Below, in pieces: positions 32,142-45,091 of a DNA stretch of 64,000 bases. The notes under the pieces were generated by a model. The model saw only the letters and a program-made list of their open reading frames with translations. It ran no database searches and was not told the origin of the DNA. The stretch's first letter is position 1; the number at the start of each line of letters is the position of its first letter. A program made the position numbers and the translations under genes. The DNA comes from Immersiella caudata. Its lineage: Eukaryota; Ascomycota; Sordariomycetes; Sordariales; Lasiosphaeriaceae. The DNA lies in assembly GCA_030512335.1 (NCBI GenBank), contig JAULSU010000001.1:4588001-4652000 (forward strand). The letters are read 5' to 3'.

Positions 32142-34175
32142 ATGAGTAGTCAGACGAGTATCACACCAGCGAGGCACTTTAGGGACTCGCTGAGCTGGAT
32201 GTCGGAACAACTTGAGATCATCTTTGGGGAGTTGGGGATCGTGCAGTATCTCAATGCCTTCATCGACCAAGGCTTTGATTCGTGGGAGACGATACTGGAT
32301 ATCACCGAGTCAGATCTGTAAGCGCAGCAGAGGTCTTTGTGTTGCGGTTGGCAGAAGGCTGTGGTACTGACACAAAGATACAGCGACGCCCTAGGGGTGA
32401 AGTTGGGACACCGACGAGTACGCAGCTATTGCCCGGGCCCACATGCTCACTACCGCAAGTGCTAACGATGAGCACCAGAAACTCCAGAGGCGTATCGCCA
32501 ACTCTCGCGGAGTTGCGCCAGGGACTTCGCTAGCCCCCACGAGCCAGTCAAGCCCCGAGGACCCGAGGATACCGGACACACAGCGGTCCGAAGCCCCTCG
32601 CCCCGACGTCCGGGAAGCCAACACAGTTGTTATTACCAAGCGGAAGTACCGGCGGCATCCAAAGGTACGTACCCTTTGCCGTCAAACTACCTGAGAAGCG
32701 AGTTCGACGCTCATTATCATGACTAGCCTGATGAAAATGCTCCCGAACGCCCACCCTCAGCCTATGTCTTGTTCTCCAACAGTAAGTGGTGCGAGCGAGC
32801 GTGATATCTTGAACTCAGCTAATGATCGGTTCTTCCGTGAAGAGATGCGTGATGAGCTCAAGGGTCGTAATCTGACGTTCACCGAAATTGCCAAGCTTGT
32901 TGGGGAGAATTGGCAGAACCTCTCGCAACCCGAAAAAGAGCCGTTCGAGTCACAAGCCCAGGCCATTAAGGACAAGTACCACAGTGATCTCGCCGAATAC
33001 AAAAAGACGCCACAGTACAGGCAGTACTCCGCTTATTTGCAGGAGTTCAAAGCCAAGCATGCCACTCAGTCACAAGGTACGTACTCGGGACATCGCTGCA
33101 GCGCAACAAGCCGCAGCGTCTGCCCCATCGGGTGACTGGGGCTTTGCCGCTTGTCCAACGTAGGGTCTAACACTCTTCACAGACAAGGATGGATCGAAGC
33201 GAGTGAAGCTCGAATCTGGGGGGCCGGGTCGGAGCGGCACGAATGCAACCCCTAATAGGGGAAGCAGGAGCGTTAGCAGGAGCGAGGACCGCCAACCCAG
33301 TGAGCCACCACGCAGTCGGCACAGGTTAGACTCGACCATGTCGGTCAATGAATCCCCGTACTCGCCCACTACAACACCGGCTTCACCCCAGGAATCTGTA
33401 CAATCCCCTGTGATGAGCAACACAGATCGGCAATCGGCAGAGCGCTCGCCAACGTTTAGCACCAGTCCAGGGGAGCTTCCTCCGATCCCAGCGCGCCGCA
33501 CGTCCAGTTGGATGGAGGAGCAGCGCTTGGAGCATCATGGGCCGCAGAGACATCATCTACCATCTCTTTCTGACGTGTTCGAAAGTCAGAGGATGGCGGC
33601 TGCGAGACATTCGTCGAACGATGTGAATGGATTTGGTTTCCAACGCGATCACCCCTCCCCTGGGCCAATACCCAGTTTGGTCGGCGGCGACAATAGGCCT
33701 CCTATGCTACGAAAGGAAGACTCTTCGGCTGGAAGTGCGTCATCCGGATCATCCTACGGCTATCCTCGAACTCCCATCGATGGTTCACTGCCGATCCACG
33801 CCTTGCTCACATCAAAGCCGAGTCCTCACTTCGAATCGGGACAACAGCAGCAGTCCTATTTTCAAGGGGCGCACGTCCCAGAACACAAGCCAGCCTACCC
33901 GCACCATGGACCCAACGGTATCGCATCGCCAGTCACAAATGGTTTGCCTCCCACCCGCGTTAATAGCACCTTTGACGACCGTCTAACAGTAATGATTAGG
34001 GTATCATCACATCGGTACTGGATTGCCTCACCCTTCTACAATCAATTCCCGTGTGTACAACACCCAGTCACCGGCGACCAACCCAAAGCAGCCGGCAAAG
34101 CAGCCGGATGCGAACTTGGACGGAATGAGCGCCTTGCTCAAGGCCGGCGAAATGGTTGATCGCCGGGCGCAGTAA
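32142..34175 (+). CDS. SAM domain plus HMG-box DNA-binding protein
   Basis: Seven exons: 32142-32317, 32384-32417, 32479-32664, 32727-32781, 32843-33076, 33183-33941 and 34000-34175; 539 aa. An N-terminal SAM-like domain (LEIIFGELGIVQYLNAFIDQ, WETILDITESDLDALGVKLG) is split by two introns. Then comes a basic linker (ITKRKYRRHPK) and an HMG box (PDENAPERPPSAYVLFSNKM, FTEIAKLVGENWQNLSQPEK, YHSDLAEYKKTPQYRQYSAY). The rest is Ser/Pro/His-rich and disordered. The C-terminus is reached through a 58-nt intron (33942-33999) with the unusual donor GTTTGC and branch GTCTAACAG. It ends GMSALLKAGEMVDRRAQ, whereas reading through gives an unrelated tail. Proteins of this SAM-HMG layout belong to the network of HMG-box regulators of fungal sexual development; the specific target is unknown. 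Confidence 0.9.
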
Positions 34176-35515
34176 ATCTATCATGAGCCATTTGCTTTCC
34201 ACCATATTCCTCTTTTTCCGCTTCACATAACATTGCATTGGATACCCTGTCATGATGGACGTTTATGGCTTCGAACTACATCAGGCGCACACAATATTGC
34301 GTCCCCGCCCACGAGGCAAAGATAGTTTCTGAAAATGGGGGAAAGATAATCTTACCTTGTATGGCCGTATAACACTGTGACATCCTTTCAAGTGGCCGTG
34401 AAACATGCACATTTCCTGGCATCAGCAATTGGAAAATTCCCATCTCTTGCATGTTCCATGCTGAGATTGCCAGCAAGGAACCAGACCTGGCCCGGCCAAA
34501 CAACGGGATGCTATGGTATTGCTGGTGAACCGTAATCTACCTAGGTAAGAAGGGGCGACAAGTGTTTAGGGCGTCTGTCTCCATCTGTCTTCTCTAAAAT
34601 GGAATATGGCTGATGCCCGGCAGAAAATCGGGGAGCTTGAGGTACCACTCCATGATAGCAAGTCCACGCGTGGTGCATCTGCGTGTTGTACTGACAGAGG
34701 TGTACGATATGTACTGGCCTACGCGGGGGTTGTGTGTCGCGTGAGTGAGACACTAAATGGGAGGATACGATGCCCTGATGGGTGATGACCCGCTGGGCGC
34801 TTGGAAGCGTGGCCCCTACGCCCACAAATGCTGCCCGTAATAGGGGGCCACATTTATGGAGTCAACACAATGCACTCTCTAGCAACTACACCTGAGCCTC
34901 CTGGCCGTCCCCAGCCTCATCACAGTCCCTCAGGCATAACGAAGGTTTGGAAATGCATCACACGCCAAGAACCCTAACATTCAAGCCCACTTGTTTCTTC
35001 TAGACTACGTAAACAGCCAATAGGTAGAGGTATCACATGCAAATGTTTGCCCATTGCCCTTTCATTCGTTCGCTGCCAAACCGAAACCAACCGAGCAACC
35101 AAAGACACAACCAAGCAACAGAACACCCAAAACGAGAGGAAACGTAGCACTTCAACAGGCAGGCATGGCTATACGGCCGTCCCTTTCGCTTCATTCCAGT
35201 CCACAATCACACCGCTCCGGCAGTGGATATTGCAACATCATCCCGAAAAAGACTTTCAAAAATCCTGGAACGCGAGGTGTGTATCACCCTCCTCCAAACG
35301 ATCGGAGAGAGAAAGCATCGTCACAGAAAAGAAACGAGGCCCCATATACCGGCACCAGCAAGCCCTGAAATCCGGATCCGAGGAGCCAAAAACGTGTCTG
35401 CAATGAAAAACAACGCCAAATACTCAGTACTCAGAACGCCGGATGATCATGTGCTATGAGACCGCAAGAGCAGCTGCATCTCAGCAACCAGGAGCGCAAG
35501 TTGTCAGCTTTCAGC
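34176..35515. other. Intergenic, convergent
   Basis: This 1.3-kb stretch lies between the HMG-box gene and the 3' end of the histidine kinase. Short frames only. I see no supported gene or RNA. Confidence 0.5.
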
Positions 35516-38500
35516 TCAGTTGCGTACATGGATATTCGGTTCAGAGAGGCTGGTACGTGCCCTGCTTAAAGGGTCATCTTGGTCTGTCAAGATGGACGGA
35601 CTCTCGAGCCCGCCACCCAGTGCTGCCTCGGCAGCAGTGAGGGCACGTGAAGCCAGGGAAGGCCTCAAGCTGGTGGCAGCGGCGCTTGCGTTGCCGCGGC
35701 GGCCACCCGTTACAGCGTCAGCCGCTCGCGTGAGATCTCGCTCGCGGTTCTTCTCGAGCAGCTGACCACCCAGTGTCGCACATTTAAGGATTGTCTGAAT
35801 CAAGTGGTTTTGCTGCAGCGGCTTAGACAGATATTCATCCATCTGCGCCTGGATGCAACGCTCGCGGTCTCCCATCATTGCGTGCGCTGTGAGGGCGATG
35901 ATAGGTGTCCGTTGGGTGCCGAGGCTGCGTTCGTATTCTCGGATCTTGGCAGTAGCCTCGAAGCCACCCTATGTCCCGATTAGCCATGGCCACAGATAAA
36001 CAAGGAGAAAGACCAGCATACCATGATAGGCATCTGGACGTCCATGAGAATGACATCAAACTTCCTCCTCTTGACCGCCTCCACTGCCTCTTCGCCGTTG
36101 CCCACCACTGTTACCACATGGTGATACTTCTCAAGGATCTTCACCGCAAGTCGCTGGTTGACAGTATTGTCCTCGGCCAAGAGTATCTCAAAGGATCTCG
36201 TGTTGTCAGCAAGCGAGGGGGTAGCCCTATTTTCGAGGGCGGGAACCATTCCATTGCCAAGATCGATGAGCTGGCAGGGTGTCGTCATGTACGAGGTGAT
36301 GCCAAGGTCGAGGCACGACTTGAGCGAAACGTGAACAACAGGCGCCAACAGCACGATGGGCAAGTACTTGAAGTCGTCCACAGACCGTAACCTACGGGCG
36401 TCCTCGATCGAGTCGACGATGATGACATCGTATGGCGATGTCACTTGTGACCTCGCCTTCTCAAGGGCGGGGCTCTTTTCCGAGTCAACGACAACAGGGA
36501 CAAGGGAAAGGCCCCTAAGCATTTTCGTGATCTCAGGCCCATGGCCAGTCCTGCCCTTGTCGATGAACAACACCTGGTGGCCCTTGTAAGGGTTGAGCTG
36601 CTTTGCTATCAACGAAATATCATTGTCCGCCAACCGAACAACGCAGGTGAAGTAAAAGCTACTTCCCTTGCCGTACTCGCTCTTGACCCAAACGTCACCG
36701 CCCATGAGGTTAACGAGCCTCTTGGAGATGGACAGCCCCAGTCCGGTGCCGCCGAACTTCCGTGTCATGGAACCGTCTGCCTGTTGAAAGGTATCGAAGA
36801 TAAGATCGAGCTTGTCCGACGGTATTCCTATTCCCGTATCGGAAACAACAAACTCGATGGCATATTCGTCTGGCCCAACTTGCACCTGGGCCGCCTTTTG
36901 GATGGTGAGACTGACCTCACCATGTTCGGTGAATTTGATGGCATTGCCAACCAGGTTGAGAATAATCTGACGCAGCCTGAAGGAGTCGCCCACGACGTGA
37001 TCCGGAAGGGAGCTGTCGACGCGGTAGGTGAGATCGAGGAACTTTTCGTTTGCTTTGACGGCGAGGGTTTTTAAAGCATTGAACACAGTGCCGCGCAAAG
37101 TATATGGGATCTCCTCGATAACCATGCGTCTCGCTTCGATCTTGGACAAGTCTAGAATGTCATCTATGATGGTCAATAGACTGTTCGCAAGCGAGTTGAC
37201 GATGTTAAGCATCTCCCTTTGGTATTGCGTCAGGTCCGTATCGAGTGTGAGCTGTGTCATTCCGATAATTCCGTTCATAGGCGTCCGAATTTCGTGCGAC
37301 ATGTTTGCTAGGAATTCCGATTTGGTCTTGTTGGCGAGCTCGGCGGCTTCCCTGGCTTGAGTGTTCCTCTGGATACTGTCTCGTAAATTGTAAACCATCT
37401 GGTTGATCTTCTTTTTGAGCTCGTCCATTTCGCCGGAGGCTTCGACTTCGACGAGCTTGGTAAAGTCTCCGTCCGTGGCCGCGTTGGTGATGTCGCCGAA
37501 CGCTCGCACTTGTGCAGTCTGCGAGACATGTCAGGGCCACAACCGTGGGCCGAAGAGAGTTGAAGAACTTACCAGGTTGTTCGCCATTGTGTTGACGTCG
37601 GTGGTAATCTCCTTCCACCTGCCTTTGAGACCAGCTACATCGGCTTGACCACCCATGATACCGTCGACGCCGACATCCTTGGCGACTCTCTGCACCTCGT
37701 TGCAGAATATGGAAAGGCGGTCGACCATGTTGTTGATCGTCTCTTTCAGTATAAGAATTTCTCCCTTTGCCTCAACATCGATCTTGCGACTCATGTCGCC
37801 ATTGGCAATGGCCTGCGTGACGGTCGAAATTCCACGCACCTGGTCAGGCGAAAGTCAGCTCATGCGTCCACGCCGTAGCAAGATGGCTGAAATCACATAC
37901 CTGGGAGGTGAGATTGCCGGCCATGGTGTTGACATTTTCTGTGAGGTCTTTCCACTTTCCTTCCACGTTGTCGACCTGGGCCTGGCCGCCAAGGGTACCG
38001 TCTGTCCCGACCTCCCTGGCGACCTTGCTAACTTCAAAAGCGAAAGTCCCCAGACGGTCCACCATGGTGTTGATAGTGTTCTTCAAGTCCAAAATCTCTC
38101 CCTGAACTTCGACCCCAATCTTCTTGGTGAGGTCACCGCGCGCGACAGCTGTGGTGACCTTGGCGATTTCTCGCACTTGCGTTGTCAAGTTCATGGCCAT
38201 ACCGTTGACATTCTCGGTAAGGTCTCTCCAGGTGCCTTGAACATCATGGACGGTAGCCTGGCCACCAAGCCTTCCTTCCGTGCCGACTTCTCTAGCGATC
38301 TTGGTGACTTCCCGAGCAAATTGCTGCAGCTGGTCCACCATGGAGTTGATCGTTTTCTTCAGTTCAAAGATTTCCCCTCGGCATTCGGCCTGGACTTTCT
38401 GTGTGAGATCTCCCTTTGCGACAGCGGTAGTGACTTTGATGATATCTCGGACTTGGGTGGTGAGGTTATTGGCCATGGCGTTTACATTGACGGTCAGCTC

Positions 38501-39685
38501 GTTCCACATGCCCTGGACCCCCTCGACATCGGCCTGGCCACCAAGAATACCCTCTGTTCCTACATCTCTAGCGACGCGTGTAACTTCGGAGGCAAACGTT
38601 CGGAGCTGGTCTACCATGGTATTGATCGTTTGTTGCAGCTGCAGAATCTCGCCCTTGGCAGGGCGTTCGATTTTCTTGGTCAAGTCGCCGTGGGCCACAG
38701 CGGTGGTGACGGAGGCGATTTCACGCACTATGGGATGGCATGTCAGTCCAAGTTCGGGTGAAAGAGGCGGGACTTTAACATACCTTGATCGGTCAGGTTC
38801 TGGGCCATGACGTTCACTGTAAGATGGAAAGTATCAGCAGAGCTCCAAGAGTTTGCTAATCGTCATGCGTGGAAGCCCACCGTTGTCTGTCAATTCCTTC
38901 CACGTTCCATCGACACCCTCGATTTGCGCCTGGCCACCGAGAATGCCCTCAGTGCCGACTTCGCGGGCGACACGGGACACTTCGCTGGAGAAGACCTGTA
39001 GCTGGTCCATCATAGTGTTGATGGTGCGCTTGAAGGTGGTGATTTCAGGGTCCATTTCCACTGTGTTCATTCGAACCTTTTTGGAAAGGTCACCTCGCGC
39101 GACAGCCGTGACGATCTCGCCGATCTCTCGGAGAGCTTTCTGAAAAGCCTCGTTCGCCTTCTGGTGTTTCCACAGCTCCCGCTCGAGGGTAGCCACCCGC
39201 TCCTGTTCAATAATCGCCAGGGCCTTCTCCTGCAGCTGCTTTTGCTCGAGCAGTTGAGCATTGACGCCGGCGAGCTCCTGTCGCTGGTTGTCAAGGAGCT
39301 TGGATTGGTCGTCGACATGTTCCCGAAGCCCCTCCAGGGCCTCGTCGATATAGGGGTCATGCGGCAGCACAGGTGCGGTAGGCTTGGGCTTGGTCTTGCC
39401 CAGAGAAGAACCCTTGTCGTTGGAAAAGAGCGAGTCCGTCGCTTCATTCGGGGTATCTGGGAGAACAGACGCGGCCGAGTTGCTCGCTCGGTTCTCGAGG
39501 GCATGGACGCGGAGCACTAGAGCAGCAAGCTCGCGCTCGAGCTCAGTCTTCTCTACCGATTCGGTGCCCGGAAGGCGAATCTCTTGGCTCGAGCGGCCAT
39601 TGTTGATGACCGGAGGCGTCGTCGGATCGATAGCTAGGCATTTGACGAGAGAGGCAATCGCCGCGAGGGAGGCCGTATCGTTCAT
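35516..39685 (-). CDS. nik-1: Group III hybrid histidine kinase (Nik-1/Os-1), osmosensing
   Basis: Exons 39685-38881, 38816-38784, 38727-37901, 37839-37573, 37518-36022 and 35968-35516; 1293 aa, close to other Nik-1 proteins. This is a soluble hybrid kinase upstream of the HOG MAP-kinase pathway and the target pathway of phenylpyrrole and dicarboximide fungicides. An N-terminal coiled coil precedes six HAMP repeats (each starting VREI/VRDI/VRGI plus a GDLTKK-like block). HisKA follows with the phosphate-accepting histidine in FLANMSHEIRTPMNG (about H719), then HATPase with NLVGNAIKFT, DTGIGIP and GGTGLGLSIS, and a receiver domain with the aspartate in VILMDVQMPIM (about D1137) and SKPLQ. Introns of 53-64 nt fall at or near HAMP boundaries and before the receiver end, joining GGFEATAKIREYE in phase. 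Confidence 0.98.
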
Positions 39686-42600
39686 GGTTGCGGAGAGCGC
39701 GGGCCGTGGGTGTTGCGGCCGGTAGCGGCTGCAACGATGGTGTTGCGGGTCGGTCAGGAGGCTACTGGCAATTGCAGTATATCTTCGCAATCATTTGAGA
39801 GATCGGGCAGACGAAAGAGACGGCGAGGAGGCAAATGGGGGTGGGGCGGTTGCGGCCGCGCAATTGAAGCGGGTCGGCAACGGAAAACCGGCAGGTTGAG
39901 GCAAGGAAACGGTCGCAAGTAACGGGGATGGGCGAACGTGCGCGGTGCCAAAAAGACGGGTCTTCTAGTTAGGTCGAGCCGCGAGCGCTCGGGCAACAAG
40001 ACAAAAACAATATCTTCCAGCAAACATAGGGAAAAAAGAAAAGGGGACGTATATCGGCCTTGCGATGCCGCTCTGGTGGTGAGAGCGGCCACAAAATCGA
40101 AGTGAGGTAGGTGCGCGTCGAGAAGCTTCTCTTCACCCCTCCCTGATTTGGCTCTCGGATATGTTGTCTACCGGGGAGACAGGCAGGAGGTGCGGACGAA
40201 CGCAGGTCATCCGACTGGAAGCAGGCTGTGGGCAGAGTGAGGCGGAGAAGGATGGAAGGAAAGACTGGAGACTGGACCAGGAGATGGAAAGCTGCAAGGC
40301 GACCCTTTGACAGTGGGCGGCGGGTTGTGGGCGGGCGTTTTTGGCTGTGGGACGGAGAGACGGGACAGGTAGGGGGTCGGTAGGTTGCCAAAAGGGTGAG
40401 GGATCGACGCCTCCCTGCACCACGACCGTTTTCACGCCTAGCAGTAATCTGAACTCTCCTCCCCTGCGGAGTTGCTATAATGCATCAATCTGTACGTGCT
40501 ACGCTTTACGGAAACATTGAGGCGGCTCCATGTACTCTCAATGACGGCTGCTCTACTAGACTAGTCCGGCTGTCAACGCACCTCTGCGCCGGGCTACGGG
40601 TTGGAAAGTAACCCTCTTCGGGGCGGCGGCAAAGGCTCGACTCTACTTGCAGGAGAGCACCCAAGCTGGCATTTAGGGTCTCGGCCCCAGAATGGAAAGA
40701 GAAGGGTGCCCGGATTGCTGAGCAGCACCCAGCCGGGCCAGTGCAGCGCTAGGGACGAAGGCCTTCCTCCAAGCCCTTGGGTTGGTTTTCCACTCCCGGG
40801 CGGAGAGCAGGTATCCCGGTTCCTAACCGGTAGCCGGCGATGTCCCACAAGCAGGAAGCCGGCAAGTGGTCATCCATTCCGGTTGCCACCCGTCACACAC
40901 ACACAAACCATCCAACCGATGACAGGACTGAGAGTTTCCATCAGCATGGCAAGCGACGCGGCATGGGCGGCGTTCGTCTTCGTCGCCCAGTGATACATGC
41001 AGGCTGTCCGCACATTCATTGTTGCTTCCGCAGAGCACATGGCGGGGGACAGTGCACGCCTTTCTCACTTTCGCATCCTGCAAAGAGGGGTATTTTCAAG
41101 GAAGCTCCGTGTCAGCTACAAACTGACACTGTCCGGGCCTGAGCTCTCCGGCTCTGGAGGAAAGGCCGCATGCGCATCATTAGCAACACCGTTCAATAGA
41201 ATGCAGAATCGCAGAGGTAACTGAAGAACAAGGCAGCAGATAGTACACAGATGCTTAGTACACAGATGACCGTGGGAGGGCGCCTTGTTCGTTGTGGTGA
41301 AACGAGCAGCGATCGACAAGATGCGCCCGGGAAATATTTTGATATGTCCCCACACAGCGCTCCTCTTCGCAGCAGAGCCCGCTGCAATCAGAGGCAAGAC
41401 CAGCACCCCAGCGGACCCATGTGGCAAGTCAGTTCTCGATGGATCAGCCAACCACGCTGGGGTAAGCCAGAGCCGGTCAATTTGAGCGTCCGACACGGAC
41501 TGACGCTGGTTGGAGGGGACGGTGTCCTCGACGTGCCATGGCGCGGCGAGCCGGCAGCGCTCGCGCAGCTGCAAACGCACAGTGCGAGCGCGCCTCACCC
41601 CCTGCCACCTGCGTCGACATGCCCATCCTCCCGTGCAAGCTCCTCCCGGGTCCATGTCCACCAGCTTTTTCTCGAGCCTTGGACTCGAGCCACCCTGTGG
41701 CCTTTGTTTCTGATCGGCAGGGTCGGAGTTAGCCACCAGAGCTGGTCATCGGGATTGTCTCCTCTTTTTTTTCCTCTTCGTCGTGTCTTTTATGTTTAGG
41801 ATCTCGATGTCGCGACTTTGCCCCTCTCAGGAGACATTGAAACATCCTCCACTTCTGTGAGAGTGGCCTTTTACCGCTGACTTGGGCAAGCCCCCTACGT
41901 CATAAAGGTGGGTCCTACAATCGCTGCTGCGGCCTGTTGTGCGTTTAGTGCCGCTGGTCGCGATGGTTGCCGACGCCACCCACGATCAGTTGCACATTCC
42001 TTTCCCTTGCCAAGCTCGCAGAGCCCAGCGCAATTCTTGGGAAATCCCAGCGCAATCTCTCAACGCCGCCCGACACATTGCAGCAGCGTTGCCTGACGCA
42101 TGCGCAGTCTGACGGCGGTGACATCCGGGCGTGGGCAAACACATTGGTTACAAAGGGTTGAGACATGACCTTACGAATATGCACGTGCGCCTTGTCAAGA
42201 ACCCGAACCTTGGGTGCTCCGTGACTAGGACTGAAGTCCAACGAGGAAGCGAGACCGGCGCTTTTGAGCATCAGCAACGCTCAGGGGGGGCCAATTCGAG
42301 GAGCTCAACCGGGAGTGAGCAAGCTGATCTGCAAAATAGGGATGCTGGGCCGTGGCGATCTTTCTTCTGTCCTCCACAAAAATTTTGTAGAAGGGTTAGG
42401 GTTCAATGTGCCGAAACTTGCGCAGGACCCTGAAGCAAGAAGCAAGCCGGTAGTCATGTGGACAGACGGCGATCTCCCCAAGATTTGGCAAGGGCTGCGG
42501 TAGCTTTGCGGGGGAGGGGGTCCGGCGTTTGATGTTCAGCTGGCTCGCCCCGTGCCCGGCGAGAACTTGACTTGGATCGGATCATGGGTGTTGTGTGTTG

Positions 42601-42977
42601 GAGCGGCGGGGCCTGCGTAACCCGACGCAGATTGATCGTGAGAAGCCCCGTGGAGCCGGCTCACGTGGCGGCTAGAATCTCGTGTTTGTGAAACACAGTC
42701 TCTGCCTTGAAGGTTTGTCCAACAGAGTTGTCCCCGGTAAACAAATCGTGGAGGCCACCTTCAGGCCGGGATTGGACCGCTGCCATCCGGGATCGGTCCG
42801 GCGGTCAGCAATTCGAGGTGCGCTTTCCGGGCGCCAATGTACCAGCGAGACCACCCGCCAACCTGTTCTGCCTAATGACTTATCGCCATCAAAACCTCGG
42901 GGTCCGGCTCGAGTTGGCAGCAAGATGTGAGGACTTGAGCATTGAACACGCGCCAGACACACACCCACACACACCTC

Positions 42978-43014
42978 AGGATATGATAGGAGACTAGATT
43001 CTATCATAGGATAT
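42978..43014. repeat. Short palindrome with flanking direct repeats
   Basis: Arms TATGATAG at 42982-42989 and CTATCATA at 43001-43008 are inverted, and AGGATAT occurs at both edges (42978-42984 and 43008-43014). It lies in a CACACA-rich context about 270 bp downstream of the MBOAT stop. It could be a protein-binding site, a terminator-type structure or a tiny insertion footprint; nothing further can be said. Confidence 0.5.
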
Positions 43015-43065
43015 ATAAGGAGAGTCGAGAAAAGCTAAAGGTATGGGGCAGCGACTTACCTGACT

Positions 43066-43087
43066 GGTAGGTAGGTAGGTAGGTAGG
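43066..43087. repeat. GGTA tetranucleotide microsatellite
   Basis: About five tandem copies of GGTA (equivalently GTAG), followed by GGG. A simple-sequence repeat in a gene-free spacer. Confidence 0.9.
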
Positions 43088-43284
43088 GATGATGTAGCTT
43101 TGAGAATATCCACCGTGTATGGCAGATGGTTGTGTGGTTCGTTACCTAGCCTACCTTACCTAGAATAAGAACGTATTCTGAGGTCGAAGTTGATTCTCAA
43201 CTACCTAACAGCGGATTTTCACCACTATCCAATCCCAAAACAAAGACATATCTATTCCTTCCTGCACTGACTTGACAAGAGAAC

Positions 43285-45091
43285 TTAAAACCAAATCCCA
43301 CACTCCAACCACTTCCCCCCACAGTTCCACCGCGGCACATCTGTGGCAAATATCAGCTCATTATCTCATTTTTAGGAAATTTTCTGTTGTCTCGGGAAGC
43401 TCGAGAGAATTTCCGCTCCTGAGACAAACAGAAAAAGGACAAAACGGGAAGAAAAACACTCCAATTTGCACTCACACGTCCTATCCCATCGCCACCACGC
43501 TTCCTCGGCGTCATATCCGAATCCCATCATCCTCAGCGGAGAGAACGGAACCGGTTCAAACAGCCAGAGTGCAGCGTGGCTCATGTCTTGTATGAGGAAG
43601 TGATTGGTAAAGTGCAACCACACAATGACGAAAAGTGTATTGATCATTGCTTTCCGCCGTTCTGAGAAGACAAAGGTTCTCGCTACTAATCCTCCAAGTG
43701 CCTTCTGGATGATGATGCCGACGACTTGAAGAAGAAAGAATATGAGCGGCCCAGAGAAGGTTGTGGTGGATGGGAGGGCGGTGTACCCCGCTAGCGAGTG
43801 CATTGCCCCCGAAAGGAGGAAGGCGATTGTCGTGCCGATGAACTTGGTGGTGGCCACCATTGCGTACGGGAGGATGCCGAGGTGAATTAGATGTTTTGTT
43901 GGGGCGGTGAAGCCAATTCGGAAGGACTGGTGCCAGAAGGAGGACCAGAAGCCGGCGAGGCCGTAAGAGGGCACGGAGAGGGGGGAGCCGGCGATGGAGG
44001 GGTAGAGGAACAAGGCCCGTTGGGAGGGAGGGATGAGCGGGTTGTAGAGGGAGATTAGTTGTGTTAGGGGAAGGTAGAAGTGCAGGGCGGAGAGGACGCC
44101 TGCGAGGGAAATGAGGGAGCGGAGGGGGGAGAGGAAGATGTGTGGTAGGGAGGAGAGGGAAGGGGGAAGAGGGTGAGATGGGGCTGGTGGGGGGCCGGGA
44201 ACGAAGTACGGGTCATAGCGCGCGGTGAGAGTCCATAGGTCGAGGATAAGGTAGGAAACGAGTATCTGGAGGAGGCGAGAGCGGATGAGGGAGCGGTAGG
44301 TTGTTGACCGTGAGTGGCCGGATCTGGTGGTAATGGGCAACCCAGAAAAGTCGACCCTTTCCCTCCCGCGCGGATCCGACGGTGCCTTTGGGTGTGGAAC
44401 AGACGGGATCGCAATGTTCCATCCTAAACTCATCAGCATAATGAACAAACAACGCAAAAGGGGCATCCCAAAAACTCACCAACACCCCTGAACGACAAAT
44501 ACAAACTAATCACCCAACCCAGCCTCTCCACAAAACTCCCCTCCTCTGGGTAAGGTTCCCAAAAGTACTCCCACTTATCCAGCACCGCCGCCACGCTCTC
44601 ATCTACCGACTCCCTCGTCCTCGGTTTCTTTTCCTCCTCCCCATCCCCTACGCCCCTCGCCCTCCTCCTCAACTGCACCCTACAAACATCCCACTGCACC
44701 CTCATAAACACCACCAGCGCCGTCCCCCAGATCATACCCCATCCTAGCGCCTATTCACCATCAGCCCCTTTCGCTTCATCCCCCACCAACCGGAAAGGAA
44801 GAAACCTACCAACCCGATCGCATACCCCGCGGCATAGTTCTCACTCCCCGTTCTAGCTCTCAATACACCAAAGTTTAACAACCCCATTGCTGCTACTACC
44901 ACCCATCGTAATCGATAAAGCCATGGTCGTTTCCTGTGCGGAACGGAGAGGTACAGCACTGGCAAGAAAAAAGCACCTGCTATAGACCAAGGGATGACGA
45001 ATGGAGAAGCGGTGCCTGATTGGAGGGCCTGTTGGAAGGCGAGACGATGGGTGTGGAGGTAGTAGGTGGGGAGGTCTGTTGTTGCGAACAT
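43285..45091 (-). CDS. Wax-synthase-like membrane-bound O-acyltransferase
   Basis: Exons 45091-44810, 44750-44480, 44423-43476 and 43340-43285; introns 59, 56 and 135 nt; 518 aa. This is a polytopic membrane protein of the MBOAT_2/wax synthase type found in many ascomycete genomes, also in secondary-metabolite acetylation. It has about eight hydrophobic helices. FWSSFWHQSFRIGF corresponds to the conserved WHQ(L/S)FR block, and SGAMHSLAGYTA holds the likely catalytic histidine. The 59-nt intron (GTAGGT...AATAG) is needed to join YAIGL to ALGWGMIWG, because reading on gives a stop. The third intron is an introner-like element. By analogy with its twin at 4390-4524 it starts at GTGAGT, giving a short last exon of 18 codons. 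The substrate is unknown; the C-terminus is the least certain part. Confidence 0.82.
43341..43475 (-). repeat. Introner-like intron, family I copy B
   Basis: This 135-nt intron runs GTGAGT...CACAG, the last intron of the MBOAT gene. It is the same length as, and alignable throughout with, 4390-4524. Inverted-repeat arms (given on the plus strand) are TTGTCTCGGGAAGC at 43387-43400 and GCTCCTGAGACAA at 43415-43427, sharing TGTCTC/GAGACA with the SDR copies. The branch block reads AGCTGATAT. Confidence 0.9.

Larger units (their letters stand above)
39686..43284. other. Gene-free region upstream of the kinase
   Basis: This 3.6-kb stretch lies between the nik-1 start and the 3' end of the MBOAT gene. 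The kinase promoter and leader should occupy the first part. Open frames such as 41116-41736 minus and 41251-41799 plus overlap in conflicting frames and show no domain. The far end holds an imperfect palindrome (42978-43014) and a GGTA microsatellite (43066-43087). Confidence 0.45.

Noticed and set aside
41116..41736. 206-codon minus-strand frame upstream of nik-1
   Set aside because: No domain and an overlapping 182-codon frame on the plus strand; neither shows coding features.
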